A stretch of DNA of 64,000 nucleotides from an uncultured Clostridia bacterium (GTDB lineage Bacteria; Bacillota; Clostridia; Christensenellales; UBA1242): the NCBI GenBank assembly GCA_947053595.1, contig CAMRSX010000002.1, positions 1 through 64,000 on the forward strand, in the 5' to 3' direction. The notes beneath the pieces were generated by a model. The model ran no database searches, was not told where the DNA came from, and saw only the letters and a list, made by a program, of their open reading frames with translations. Of the stretch, positions 8,528 through 16,494 are shown one piece after another. Position 1 is the stretch's first letter, and each line of letters starts with the position of its first letter. Both the position numbers and the translations under genes were made by a program.

Positions 8528-9674
8528 GGCAAAAAAATTGAAAATCTTTGCAAAAAGTGGGCAAGGTTGGAAGCTTTCGCGGCGGGAACTTGTTGTTGTG
8601 CTGCTGGTGTTGCTGCTGGTGGGGTTTGGTTGTCTGATGGTTTATAGCGCCAGCAGTTATTCGGCAGAATATCGATATAAAAACGAATTTTTCTTTTTGT
8701 TTAAGCAGCTTTTTGGTGTGGCGCTGGGAATTTTTGCATTGGTGTTTTTTGCGCTGGTGGATTATCATGTGCTGAAAAAGTTTAAATATTGGATTTTGCT
8801 GGTGAGTGTCATTTTGCTGGTGCTGGTGTTTGTGCCCGGCTTTGGGGTGCAAAGTTATGGCGCAAATCGCTGGGTGAACTTTTTGGGAATTTCCATTCAG
8901 CCGTCGGAAATTGCCAAGTTTGCGCTGGTGCTGTTTTTGGCTTGCTATCTCTCTGACAATCACGACAAAATCAAAACCTTCAAGGGGTTAATTCCGCCGC
9001 TGATTGTGGCAGGCACACTTTGTGTTTTGGTGATTATTGAGCCCAGCATGAGCGTCACCATGTGCTTGGGACTTGTCACGCTTTTCATGCTGATTGTGGG
9101 TGGAATGAGCAAAAAACACACGCTTATCTTCTCTTCACTGGCAGCCGTGGCGGTGCCAGTGCTGATTTTGGCAGAGCCATATCGCATGAAGAGGCTGTTT
9201 GCCTTTCTCAATCCGTGGGGCTCGCCACAAGGGGAAGGGTTTCAGTTGATTCAGTCTCTTTACAGCCTTGGCAATGGCGGCTGGTTTGGCGTGGGGCTGT
9301 TTCAGTCAAGACAAAAGCATTTGTTTTTGCCATTTGCGGAATCGGATTTCATATTTTCAATCATTGGCGAAGAGCTGGGCTTTTTTGGCTGCGTGTGCCT
9401 GATGCTTGTCTATTTTGCACTAGTGTTTTTGCTTTTCAAAATTGGACTTAACGCCAAAGACCGCTTTGGCTGCATGCTTGCTTGCGGAGTGGGAATTGTG
9501 ATTGCTGTGCAAACGCTTCTCAACATTGCCGTTGTGACGGGAAGCATTCCTCCAACGGGTTTGCCGCTGCCGTTCATCTCGTCAGGTGGAACATCTGTTG
9601 CGGTGTTTATGGGTGCCGTGGGCATTGCGCTAAGTGTCAGCCGCCACAGCACAAGGCAACTGGCACAGAATTGA
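8517..9674 (+). CDS. ftsW: FtsW/RodA/SpoVE-family peptidoglycan polymerase
   Basis: SEDS-family lipid II glycosyltransferase of the cytoplasmic membrane. 385 residues with about ten membrane helices. Seen: LMVYSASSYSA in the first helix, NRWVNFLGISIQPSE after helix 3, PWGSPQGEGFQLIQSLYSLG, ESDFIFSIIGEELGF, and PPTGLPLPFISSGG near the C-terminus; all are family signatures. It overlaps murD, so it belongs to the murE-mraY-murD operon. Which of FtsW or SpoVE it is functionally cannot be told. murG, ftsQ and ftsZ do not follow. Confidence 0.93.
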   Translation: MKTEAKKLKIFAKSGQGWKLSRRELVVVLLVLLLVGFGCLMVYSASSYSAEYRYKNEFFFLFKQLFGVALGIFALVFFALVDYHVLKKFKYWILLVSVILLVLVFVPGFGVQSYGANRWVNFLGISIQPSEIAKFALVLFLACYLSDNHDKIKTFKGLIPPLIVAGTLCVLVIIEPSMSVTMCLGLVTLFMLIVGGMSKKHTLIFSSLAAVAVPVLILAEPYRMKRLFAFLNPWGSPQGEGFQLIQSLYSLGNGGWFGVGLFQSRQKHLFLPFAESDFIFSIIGEELGFFGCVCLMLVYFALVFLLFKIGLNAKDRFGCMLACGVGIVIAVQTLLNIAVVTGSIPPTGLPLPFISSGGTSVAVFMGAVGIALSVSRHSTRQLAQN

Positions 9675-9689
9675 TAATGAATAATTTTT

Positions 9690-9870
9690 TTTGTCAGCGA
9701 GATTCTTCCAATCCGCTTACGCTTCGGTCAGAATGACAACGCTGGCATAATGTCATTCTGAGTCTGCGTCTTGAGATTTTTCCACCATGGTGACGATGAC
9801 AGCGGGACGCAGTGCCGAAGAATCTTGCTTGTTGTGTCTATACCACTTAACATGACAGCGCTTGCAAAGC
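9690..9870. repeat. Dispersed repeat B, copy 1
   Basis: GC-richer non-coding block in the 305-base gap 9675-9979. It contains CGCTTACGCTTCGGTCAG, AGAATGACAA, TGTCATTCTGAGTC and GAAGAATCTTG, strings that recur in blocks near 20.4, 21.7, 53.9 and 61.5 kb. The gap also holds the terminator at 9882. No gene seen. Confidence 0.6.
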
Positions 9871-9881
9871 GAGGGGGAAGG

Positions 9882-9907
9882 AAAAAAGACCAAAGTTTGG
9901 TCTTTTT
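9882..9907. terminator. Bidirectional intrinsic terminator
   Basis: AAAAAGACCAAA-G-TTTGGTCTTTTT, a near-perfect palindrome between convergent ftsW and the AlkD-like gene; usable from both sides. Confidence 0.8.
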
Positions 9908-9979
9908 ACATATGTTTTGACAATAAAGCCGTGGGCGGGGATTAAGGAAAAGGTGGTGAAACGCTTTGTGGCGTTAAAT

Positions 9980-10639
9980 TTAGGTTATTCGTAGCTTTAA
10001 AAGCTCTTCTTTTTGTGGAGGTGAGATGCGGAAGCTGTCGCGTGCTTTGGAAATGGCTTTGTTTCTGATGAATTTGTCTGGGCAAGAGGTGATGAAAGAT
10101 TTTGCAAGAGAAAAGTTGCTGATTGCAAGCTCTGACACAAGCCAAGCGATTGCCATCTTGACATAAAAGGCGTCGTTTTGGATTTTGGAAATGTTTTGCA
10201 CAATCTCTTCGGCATTTGTGCTTTTCAGAAAAAAGCGCATCAGTCCAACAACGCCCACTCTGACATAAAACGGTCGATTGTCTGAAAGAAGATTGGTGAA
10301 AAATTGATATGACGTCTGACCTGTCAGTTTTTTGAGTGAACACACAATGCAGTCGCAAGTTGCCCAGTTGTCAATGACGGGCAGGAGGGTGGTAAGCTTT
10401 TGCAGTTGCTGCGCTTCTGTTTTGCAGTTTGCTGCGGCAAAGCCATACAACAAAATTTCTTCATGCGTCAAGTTTTTGCTGGAGAGATTTATGGCTTCTG
10501 GCGCAATGCTTTTGGCAAAAGCGCGAAGTTTTGGAGTGCGCACGCCCAAAATTGGGTGACTGCTTTGGATGAGCTTTTTGTTGAAGTTTGATAAGTTATG
10601 CTCTGAGTTTTTTTGCAGAAAGCTTTGTATATTGTCCAT
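9980..10639 (-). CDS. DNA alkylation repair (AlkD-like) protein
   Basis: 219 residues forming HEAT-like helical repeats as in AlkD-family proteins. In known members these act as glycosylases for N3- and N7-alkylated bases. Seen: GVRTPKLRAFAK near the N-terminus, NWATCDCIVCSLKK (the conserved NWxxxD region) in the middle, and FYVRVGVVGLM with FYVKMAIAWLVSE, typical of the family. ATG at 10639 is chosen because AAAGGAG lies six bases upstream on the coding strand. It is downstream of serS on the same strand with repeat A between them. Confidence 0.8.
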   Translation of the reverse strand: MDNIQSFLQKNSEHNLSNFNKKLIQSSHPILGVRTPKLRAFAKSIAPEAINLSSKNLTHEEILLYGFAAANCKTEAQQLQKLTTLLPVIDNWATCDCIVCSLKKLTGQTSYQFFTNLLSDNRPFYVRVGVVGLMRFFLKSTNAEEIVQNISKIQNDAFYVKMAIAWLVSELAISNFSLAKSFITSCPDKFIRNKAISKARDSFRISPPQKEELLKLRIT

Positions 10640-10658
10640 AAGCCACTCCTTTGATTTT

Positions 10659-10714
10659 TGCATAATACACAAAATATGGTGTGTTATGTGCATGCATATT
10701 ACACCATATCTTGA
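10659..10714. repeat. Dispersed palindromic repeat A, copy 2
   Basis: TGCATAATACAC, then TATGGTGTGTTATGTGCATGC and TATTACACCATAT: the same arms as copy 1. It lies between serS and the AlkD-like gene and runs over the serS stop codon, so the last SerS residues are encoded inside the repeat. Confidence 0.65.
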
Positions 10715-12009
10715 ATTTGTTGTTGTTTGCTTGGGGTTATGACACTTTTTCCGCCCATGTATGGCCTAAGCGCTTGTGGCACCAAAATGCTGCCGTCTGC
10801 TTGAACATTGTTTTCCAAAAATGCAATCAGCGCGCGTGGAGATGCCAGCACGGTGTTGTTGAGGGTGTGAAGAAGATAGGTGCCGTTTTCGCCTTTGGCG
10901 CGGATGCCAAGGCGGCGAGCTTGAGCGTCTGAAAGATTGCTGCAAGAGCCAACTTCAAAATATTTTTTCTGTCTTGGGCTCCACGCTTCAACATCGCAAG
11001 ACTTCACTTTCAAATCTGCCAAATCACCACTGCAGCACTCCAGTGTGCGCACTGGAACATTGAGATTTTGGAAAATTTCCACAGAAAGTTTCCACATTTT
11101 TTCATACCACTGGCTGCTTTCTTCGGGTTTGCAGATGACAATCATCTCTTGTTTTTCAAACTGATGGACGCGATATAGCCCGCGCTCTTCCAGCCCATGC
11201 GCGCCACCTTCTTTTCGAAAGCAAGGGGAATATGACGTCATTTTGACAGGCAGTTCGGCTTCGCTTAAGATTTGCCCCTTAAATTTTCCAATCATGGAAT
11301 GCTCGCTTGTGCCAACAAGATAGAGGTCTTCGCCTTCAATTTTATACATCATTGCTTCCATTTCGTCAAAGCTCATGACGCCATCCACAACATCAGAGCG
11401 AATCATGAATGGAGGGATGCAATATGTGAAGCCATGGTCAATCATATAATCTCTGCCATAGGCAATCATAGCCTCGTGAAGACGGGCAGCGTCACCCATA
11501 AGATAATAGAAGCCATTTCCGCTTGTTCTGCCGGCGCTTTCTTTGTCTAAGCCATTGATGGAGGCGATGATGTCGGCATGATATGGCACTTCAAAATTTG
11601 GCACGCGAGGCTCTCCAAATTTTTCAAGTTCCACATTTTGGCTGTCGTCCTTTCCGATTGGAACGCTGGAATCAATTATGTTTGGGAGGCTTAGCATGAT
11701 GGTGCGGATGCGTGCTGCAATTTCTTCCTCTTCTTTTTCAATTTGCTGGATGCGCAGGTTGTTTGTTTTCACTTGCTGCTTTATTTTTTCGGCTTCTTCC
11801 AATTTTTTTTCTTTCATCAAGCTGCCAATTTGTGAAGAAAGACTGTTGCGGGATGCACGCAAAAAATCGCCTTCTTGCTTGAGTGTGCGTGCTTGCTTGT
11901 CCAGCTGTTCCACTTCATCCACAAGTGGCAGTTTGTTGTCTTGAAACTTCTTTTTTATGTTTTCTTTAACCAGTTCTTTGTTTGTTCTTATGAGGTTTAT
12001 GTCAATCAT
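10699..12009 (-). CDS. serS: Seryl-tRNA synthetase
   Basis: Class II synthetase charging tRNA-Ser, cytoplasmic homodimer. 436 residues, slightly longer than usual at the C-terminus, where the gene end overlaps repeat A. Seen: N-terminal MIDINLIRTN and a long coiled-coil arm at about 30-100. The core carries LVGTSEHSMIG, SPCFRKEGGAHGLEERGLYRVHQFEK (motif 2 region) and the motif 3 stretch ending RALIAFLENN. An AGGAG site sits before the ATG on the coding strand. Confidence 0.96.
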   Translation of the reverse strand: MIDINLIRTNKELVKENIKKKFQDNKLPLVDEVEQLDKQARTLKQEGDFLRASRNSLSSQIGSLMKEKKLEEAEKIKQQVKTNNLRIQQIEKEEEEIAARIRTIMLSLPNIIDSSVPIGKDDSQNVELEKFGEPRVPNFEVPYHADIIASINGLDKESAGRTSGNGFYYLMGDAARLHEAMIAYGRDYMIDHGFTYCIPPFMIRSDVVDGVMSFDEMEAMMYKIEGEDLYLVGTSEHSMIGKFKGQILSEAELPVKMTSYSPCFRKEGGAHGLEERGLYRVHQFEKQEMIVICKPEESSQWYEKMWKLSVEIFQNLNVPVRTLECCSGDLADLKVKSCDVEAWSPRQKKYFEVGSCSNLSDAQARRLGIRAKGENGTYLLHTLNNTVLASPRALIAFLENNVQADGSILVPQALRPYMGGKSVITPSKQQQIQDMV

Positions 12010-12261
12010 ATTTTTTCTCCTATGTGAAATTTTAACATCAAAGCCAAAATTAAGTCAAGCAAGCAAAACAATTTTCTGAAAAACTTAAAAAAATAACTTT
12101 TGGCAGGGCGTTTTGGCAGTGAGATTTTTGGAAAGGGGAAAGCTGAGCATGATTTTTGAATTTTGCCGAGAAAAAAAGGGTGCTGCTTTGGGGCTTTTGG
12201 GGGACTTTTGTGCGGATTTGTGTGGGGCTAAGGAAAAAATAATTAAATTTTTTTAAATTGT

Positions 12262-12291
12262 TTGGACTTTGGGCGGAAATTTTGATATAAT
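12262..12291 (+). promoter_or_regulatory. rarA promoter placed for a leaderless mRNA
   Basis: TTGGAC at 12262-12267, an 18-base spacer and TATAAT at 12286-12291 with TG one base upstream. Only six bases separate the -10 from the GTG start at 12298, so transcription should begin at the start codon itself. The rest of 12010-12261 shows no convincing gene. Confidence 0.7.
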
Positions 12292-12297
12292 TTGCTT

Positions 12298-13584
12298 GTG
12301 AGTGAAATTAGAATCCCTCTTGCTGAAAGAATGCGCGCTGGGACTTTGGAAGAATTTGTTGGACAAGAGCATATTGTTGGCAAAAACAAGTTGCTGTCTA
12401 GGGCGATTTCAACAGGAAGTGTTGGGTCTTGCATTTTTTATGGTCCTCCCGGCACTGGAAAAACCACCCTTGCGGGAATTATTGCCAAACTTTTGAATGC
12501 CAACATTGAAAAGTTGAATGCGGTTTCCAGCGGCGTGGGCGATGCCAAGGCGGTGATTGAGCGGGCAAGAAGCCAAAAACAGCTGTTGGGCATGGATACA
12601 TATTTGCTTTTGGACGAGTGTCACCGTTGGAACAAGGCGCAAAGTGACTGCGTGCTGCAGGCCATTGAAGAGGGAAGCATCTATTTTATTGGCTCCACAA
12701 CAGAAAACCCATACACCAGCATGACGCGCGCCATTGTTTCGCGATGCACGGTGTTTGAGTTTAAGAAGGTTTCTGAAAAAGATGTTGAGAAGGTTTTGCG
12801 AAGGGCTGTTGCAGATGAAGAGAAGGGGCTGGGCAGATTTGCAACCGATGTGACGGACGAAGCGTTTAAGTTTTTGGCTTTTTCTTGCAATGGAGATGTG
12901 CGCGCATCGCTGAATGCGCTGGAGCTGGCTGTGCTTTCCACAAAACCAGCCAAAGACAAGATTATTCACATTGACAAAGACATCATGGCACAGTGCCTGA
13001 ACCGAAGACCGCTTTCCATTGATGAAAGCATGTATTATGATTATCTTTCGGCATTTTGCAAAAGCATCAGAGGCTCTGACACAGAGGGGGCGCTTTATTA
13101 TGCCCACAGGCTGATTGCAGCGGGGATTGACCCACTGATTGTTGCCAGACGGATGATTGCCCATGCTTCTGAAGACATTGGCATGGCGGACAGCAACGCG
13201 CTTTTGATGGCTTGTTGCGCAATGTATGCTTGCGAAAAGTTGGGTGCGCCAGAATGTTTGCTTAATTTGTCACACGCAATTGTTTATTTGTGCGAAGCGG
13301 AAAAATCCAACAGCGTTTTAAACGCCATGCACAGCGCAATGGAAGACGTGGAAAAAGAGCGGGATGATGTGGTGCCAAACCACTTGAAAAATCATCCAAG
13401 CATCAACAAAGATGGACATGGAAGATATAAATATCCTCACAACTTTGGAGGCTATTGCAAGCAGCAATATATGCCAGACAACTTGAAAGACAGAATTTAT
13501 TATGTTCCAAGCGAAAATGGCAGAGAGAAAAATTTAATAAGGAAAAAAATGGGCAAGAACGGCTTCAATCCAAAAGAGGATTAA
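12298..13584 (+). CDS. rarA: Replication-associated recombination protein A (MgsA/RarA AAA+ ATPase)
   Basis: AAA+ ATPase related to clamp loaders, acting at stalled replication forks. 428 residues. Seen: N-terminal IPLAERMRAGTLEEFVGQEH, Walker A GPPGTGKTT at 49-57, LLLDECHRWNKAQSD (Walker B), GSTTENP (sensor 1) and the C-terminal EDIGMAD and KYPHNFGGY segments typical of the family. GTG at 12298 is the only start that keeps the conserved N-terminus. It has no ribosome binding site and sits at the predicted transcription start, suggesting a leaderless message. Confidence 0.94.
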   Translation: MSEIRIPLAERMRAGTLEEFVGQEHIVGKNKLLSRAISTGSVGSCIFYGPPGTGKTTLAGIIAKLLNANIEKLNAVSSGVGDAKAVIERARSQKQLLGMDTYLLLDECHRWNKAQSDCVLQAIEEGSIYFIGSTTENPYTSMTRAIVSRCTVFEFKKVSEKDVEKVLRRAVADEEKGLGRFATDVTDEAFKFLAFSCNGDVRASLNALELAVLSTKPAKDKIIHIDKDIMAQCLNRRPLSIDESMYYDYLSAFCKSIRGSDTEGALYYAHRLIAAGIDPLIVARRMIAHASEDIGMADSNALLMACCAMYACEKLGAPECLLNLSHAIVYLCEAEKSNSVLNAMHSAMEDVEKERDDVVPNHLKNHPSINKDGHGRYKYPHNFGGYCKQQYMPDNLKDRIYYVPSENGREKNLIRKKMGKNGFNPKED

Positions 13585-13741
13585 AAAAGTTGCATGTTTT
13601 GCAAGCGAAAAAAAGCGCAAAACTTTAAGAAACAAAATTACAAAAAACATCAATTAAATCTGAAATATTACACAAAAATCATACAATTTGTTGCATAATA
13701 ATTTAATAAAAAAAATAATAAGAAACAAAGGGGAAGAAAAA

Positions 13742-14719
13742 ATGTTTGGAAGAAGAGCAGACGGAAAAAAAGTTAAGAATTTGCTTATTATTGATAAGGC
13801 AATCACATATTTTATGCCTCAGCGCATTGACGCTGTGAATTTGGTGGAGCAAACTGTGAACTGTGCGCCACTGGACAAGTTTATTTTGGAGGAGAAGAAA
13901 AACAGCGGCATTCATTATTCTTACACCGAGATTTTGTATGCAGCTGCCGTAAGAATGATTTATGAAAGACCAAAAACAAACCGCTTCATCAACAACTGTG
14001 TGATTTATCAGCGAAAATATATCTCTGTTTCCATGAGCATCAAAAAGAAGTTGGTGGACGATGGAGAAGAAATCACAACCAAGCTTTTCTTTACGGGCAG
14101 AGAAAGTTTGCCAGAATTTAAGAAGATTTTGGATGATGAAATCAGCAAAAATTTGCAATCGGCAGACGAATCGCACAAGACATCAAGGGTGGCAGGCTTT
14201 TTGTGCAAACTTCCAAACTGGATGTTTAAGGCGGCAATTGCGCTGCTTAGGTTTGGCGACAAGCACAACATGCTTCCTCGTTGGCTTATTGATGCCAGCC
14301 CATTTCACACCAGCATGTATGTGGCAGATTTGAGAAGTATCAAACTGGACGCAATTTATCATCATCTTTATAACTTTGGAAACACCACCATCTTCACAAC
14401 TTTGGGAAAGGTTGGTTATGCTCCGGTTGCAAATCGTGAAGGCGAAATTTCCACTCAAAAGCAGTTTAAGTTGAAATTTTCTTTGGATGAGCGTGTTTGT
14501 GATGGGCTTTATTGGTCTAACAGTCTCAAGCTTTTGATGAAATATCTTGAACATCCAGAGCTTTTGAAAGAGCCTCTTCCAGAGCCAGAACTGAAAGGAA
14601 GGGCATTGAAAAAGAAGCTGAAAGAGGACAAGAAGCAAGCAAAGAGAGTTGCCAAGGAAGACAAAATCAGGGCAAAACGCAATGCCAAAGCTGAAAAGAA
14701 AAATGCAAAGAAAAAATGA
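13742..14719 (+). CDS. 2-oxoacid dehydrogenase acyltransferase (E2)-fold protein, stand-alone
   Basis: 325 residues with the chloramphenicol-acetyltransferase-like fold of E2 catalytic domains. Seen: MFGRRADGKKVK start, AVRMIYERPKTNRFINN (as in E2 KHPxLN), ASPFHTSMYVADLRSIKLDAIYHHLYNFG, and SLDERVCDGLYW at the place of the E2 HxxxDG active-site motif. The catalytic His is missing, and there is no lipoyl or E1-binding domain, so it is not a normal E2. The last 45 residues are extremely Lys-rich. Similar stand-alone proteins occur in Clostridia with unknown role. ATG 13742 follows AGGGGAAGAAA. Confidence 0.7.
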   Translation: MFGRRADGKKVKNLLIIDKAITYFMPQRIDAVNLVEQTVNCAPLDKFILEEKKNSGIHYSYTEILYAAAVRMIYERPKTNRFINNCVIYQRKYISVSMSIKKKLVDDGEEITTKLFFTGRESLPEFKKILDDEISKNLQSADESHKTSRVAGFLCKLPNWMFKAAIALLRFGDKHNMLPRWLIDASPFHTSMYVADLRSIKLDAIYHHLYNFGNTTIFTTLGKVGYAPVANREGEISTQKQFKLKFSLDERVCDGLYWSNSLKLLMKYLEHPELLKEPLPEPELKGRALKKKLKEDKKQAKRVAKEDKIRAKRNAKAEKKNAKKK

Positions 14720-14739
14720 AATTAATTTAAAAAACATAA

Positions 14740-14770
14740 AAAGGCACCACGGACGTGGGGTCTTTTTTCT
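14740..14770 (+). terminator. Probable terminator
   Basis: GCACCAC-GGAC-GTGGGGTC imperfect hairpin followed by a T run. The rest of the gap 14720-15057 is AT-rich and holds the conserved promoter box at 14960; no gene seen. Confidence 0.6.
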
Positions 14771-14959
14771 TTTTGAAAAAATAAAAGCCTTATCGCTTTG
14801 GAAAACAGCATTTGTTTTGCAATTTTTTTTATTTCACTTTAGACAGCAAAACCTTCAACATTGCACCAGATTTTTTGTTTTCGACATGTTTTTCAACATT
14901 TCGCGACGGCAAAATGACGGCACTTTTTGTTAAAATTGTAAAATATTGTAAATTTTTTA

Positions 14960-15008
14960 AAAATTTTTGACATAAAGCTTTGACTATATGTTTGTTTATA
15001 ATTAAAAT
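14960..15008 (+). promoter_or_regulatory. Conserved 17-base box plus promoter (copy 1)
   Basis: AAAATTTTTGACATAAA at 14960-14976, three bases, then TTGACT at 14980-14985, 17 bases and TAAAAT at 15003-15008. The same box with the same 3-base gap occurs at 25957 and 46223. It drives the sigma-like gene starting at 15058. Confidence 0.6.
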
Positions 15009-15057
15009 CAATTTTGTCATTAAAAAAAGAGATTTCATTTTTAAAAGGAGAAAAATT

Positions 15058-15582
15058 ATGAAAAACTGTTTGTGGGCAAAGACTCTTCTTTCGGTGTATA
15101 GATATTTGGAAAGAATTGCCGGAGCACTGGATAAAATCATTTTGCAAAGTGGGCTTAACAGCTCTTCCATTTTGGGGCAGAATTATTTTTATAATAATGT
15201 CTATTCCATCACGCAAAAGATTATTGATTTGTCAGAGCGCAAAGTGACCTTAATCAATTTGAAGCTTTTGGTTGAGGATGTGCTGGGTGAACTTGAGGAG
15301 AAGGATGCTCAAATTTTGATTGAAAAATATTTTGACGGGGTTAAATCCACCGAGCTTATGCAAAGACATGGCATAAGCATGCGCACAGTGTTCAGAAAGC
15401 TGGATTGTGCACTCAATTCTTTTGCAAGCAAGCTGATTGTGAAGGGATATCCAGACAGAATTCTTTCTCAAAACTTGCGCAATGAGGGATGGATTAAAAA
15501 TGTGTATGAAAGATTTGCAAGCAAAGAAAACGAAGATTTTTGTTTTTCGCAAAGCTTTCTTGAAAAGGCGGTTTCTATGTAA
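15058..15582 (+). CDS. Sigma-70 region 4-like HTH transcription regulator
   Basis: 174 residues. Residues about 75-135 form a helix-turn-helix like sigma region 4: LEEKDAQILIEKYFDGV, then STELMQRHGISMRTVFRKLD. There is no region 2, so it is not a complete sigma factor; phage late regulators of the ArpU/RinA type and stand-alone region-4 proteins have this layout. ATG 15058 follows AAAAGGAGAAAAATT; an upstream extension to 14980 is rejected. It carries the conserved box and lies about 900 bases from the large terminase gene, so control of the viral genes is a reasonable guess, not shown. Confidence 0.65.
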   Translation: MKNCLWAKTLLSVYRYLERIAGALDKIILQSGLNSSSILGQNYFYNNVYSITQKIIDLSERKVTLINLKLLVEDVLGELEEKDAQILIEKYFDGVKSTELMQRHGISMRTVFRKLDCALNSFASKLIVKGYPDRILSQNLRNEGWIKNVYERFASKENEDFCFSQSFLEKAVSM

Positions 15583-15613
15583 AAAAAGCAAATGCTTTTT
15601 CATTTGCTTTTTG
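15583..15613. terminator. Strong bidirectional terminator
   Basis: AAAAAGCAAATG-CTTTTT-CATTTGCTTTTT, a perfect 12-bp stem between convergent genes. Confidence 0.9.
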
Positions 15614-15614
15614 T

Positions 15615-16397
15615 TTAAAGTTCGCTTTCGTCAAATTCAAAATAGTCGCCATGACGCACTCTTTTTGGCTCTTTCTTAACCTTCTTTTTGGCTTTGCTTG
15701 TTTGCAAAATTTTGGATGGCTTAATCAGAAAATATAAAATCAAAAGGCTTGGAATGCTTATTGCCACAATCAACAGCACTTTTGTTCCGTTTGAAAGTGT
15801 GGTGAAGCTGGTGCTTGGGGGAAGAAGTGCGTCTTCTGAAACAATGGTGAAAATTTCGTTGTTAACTTCAATTCTGGTTAAAAGGTCGGTGACGCCAGAA
15901 AACACATAGCCAAAATATTGCTTGTCTTCCACTTGCACGCTGGCATAATACCAAATGTTGTTGTCTGTTCTAAGCGCTTGTCCAACCTTGGTGCCATAAT
16001 ATTTCAGCGACAGGGCGGTGTCATCCAATGCAACAACAGAAGACTCTTGGCTGGCGCTTTCATAAAGGGCAAACGGCACAAAAAGCTTGAAGCTGGCATT
16101 TGGATATGGATTGATTGGCGTGCCTTGCATAAGCGAAACCTTATCTTTTTTCACATAGCCTTCCAAGCCGTTGAAACTCACTTTGAAAAAGTCGTCAACA
16201 ACATAGTCAACTTTCACAAAATATGAATAAGGAATCTCAAACATTGCCGATGCCTCGCTGGGCGAAGAACACAACGACACTCCTGTGTTTTGAACTTTTG
16301 CATAAAAGTTCTTTTCGTCCTCTGCGTTGGAGGCTGCAAATTGGCAGTTGCCAAGTGCCACAAGGGCAAACATCAAAATCAAACATATTTTTTTCAT
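15615..16397 (-). CDS. Secreted SH3-like, membrane-anchored surface protein
   Basis: 260 residues. N-terminal signal peptide (KKICLILMFALVALGNCQFAA), an extracellular region of about 180 residues with SH3-like features, one membrane helix near residue 210-230, and a Lys/Arg-rich cytoplasmic tail of about 30 residues. The SH3-like hints are VKVDYVVDDFFKVSFNGLEGYVKKD and a second YYASVQVEDKQYFGYV block. So it is a type I membrane protein with probable wall-binding repeats. Function unknown. The layout matches the larger protein at 18013, suggesting related roles on either side of the terminase gene. Confidence 0.65.
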   Translation of the reverse strand: MKKICLILMFALVALGNCQFAASNAEDEKNFYAKVQNTGVSLCSSPSEASAMFEIPYSYFVKVDYVVDDFFKVSFNGLEGYVKKDKVSLMQGTPINPYPNASFKLFVPFALYESASQESSVVALDDTALSLKYYGTKVGQALRTDNNIWYYASVQVEDKQYFGYVFSGVTDLLTRIEVNNEIFTIVSEDALLPPSTSFTTLSNGTKVLLIVAISIPSLLILYFLIKPSKILQTSKAKKKVKKEPKRVRHGDYFEFDESEL

Positions 16398-16429
16398 GGC
16401 ATCAGTTTAAAACATTGAATTTGTTTTTG

Positions 16430-16464
16430 AGAAGAAGAATTTTGTCTTCTTCTTGTCTTTTTTG
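16430..16464 (+). terminator. Terminator-like hairpin in the leader of the terminase gene
   Basis: AGAAGAAGA-ATTTTG-TCTTCTTCT (9 perfect pairs) followed by TGTCTTTTTTG, between the divergent upstream gene and the terminase ribosome binding site. Could stop read-through or act as an attenuator. Confidence 0.55.
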
Positions 16465-16494
16465 CCAAATTTTGGTGCCGAAGGAGTTTTGAAA

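Noticed and set aside
12149..12256. 35-codon open frame with AAGGGG upstream
   Set aside because: Spacing to the possible binding site is long, it runs up to the rarA promoter, and no known peptide is recognised; kept as unsupported.
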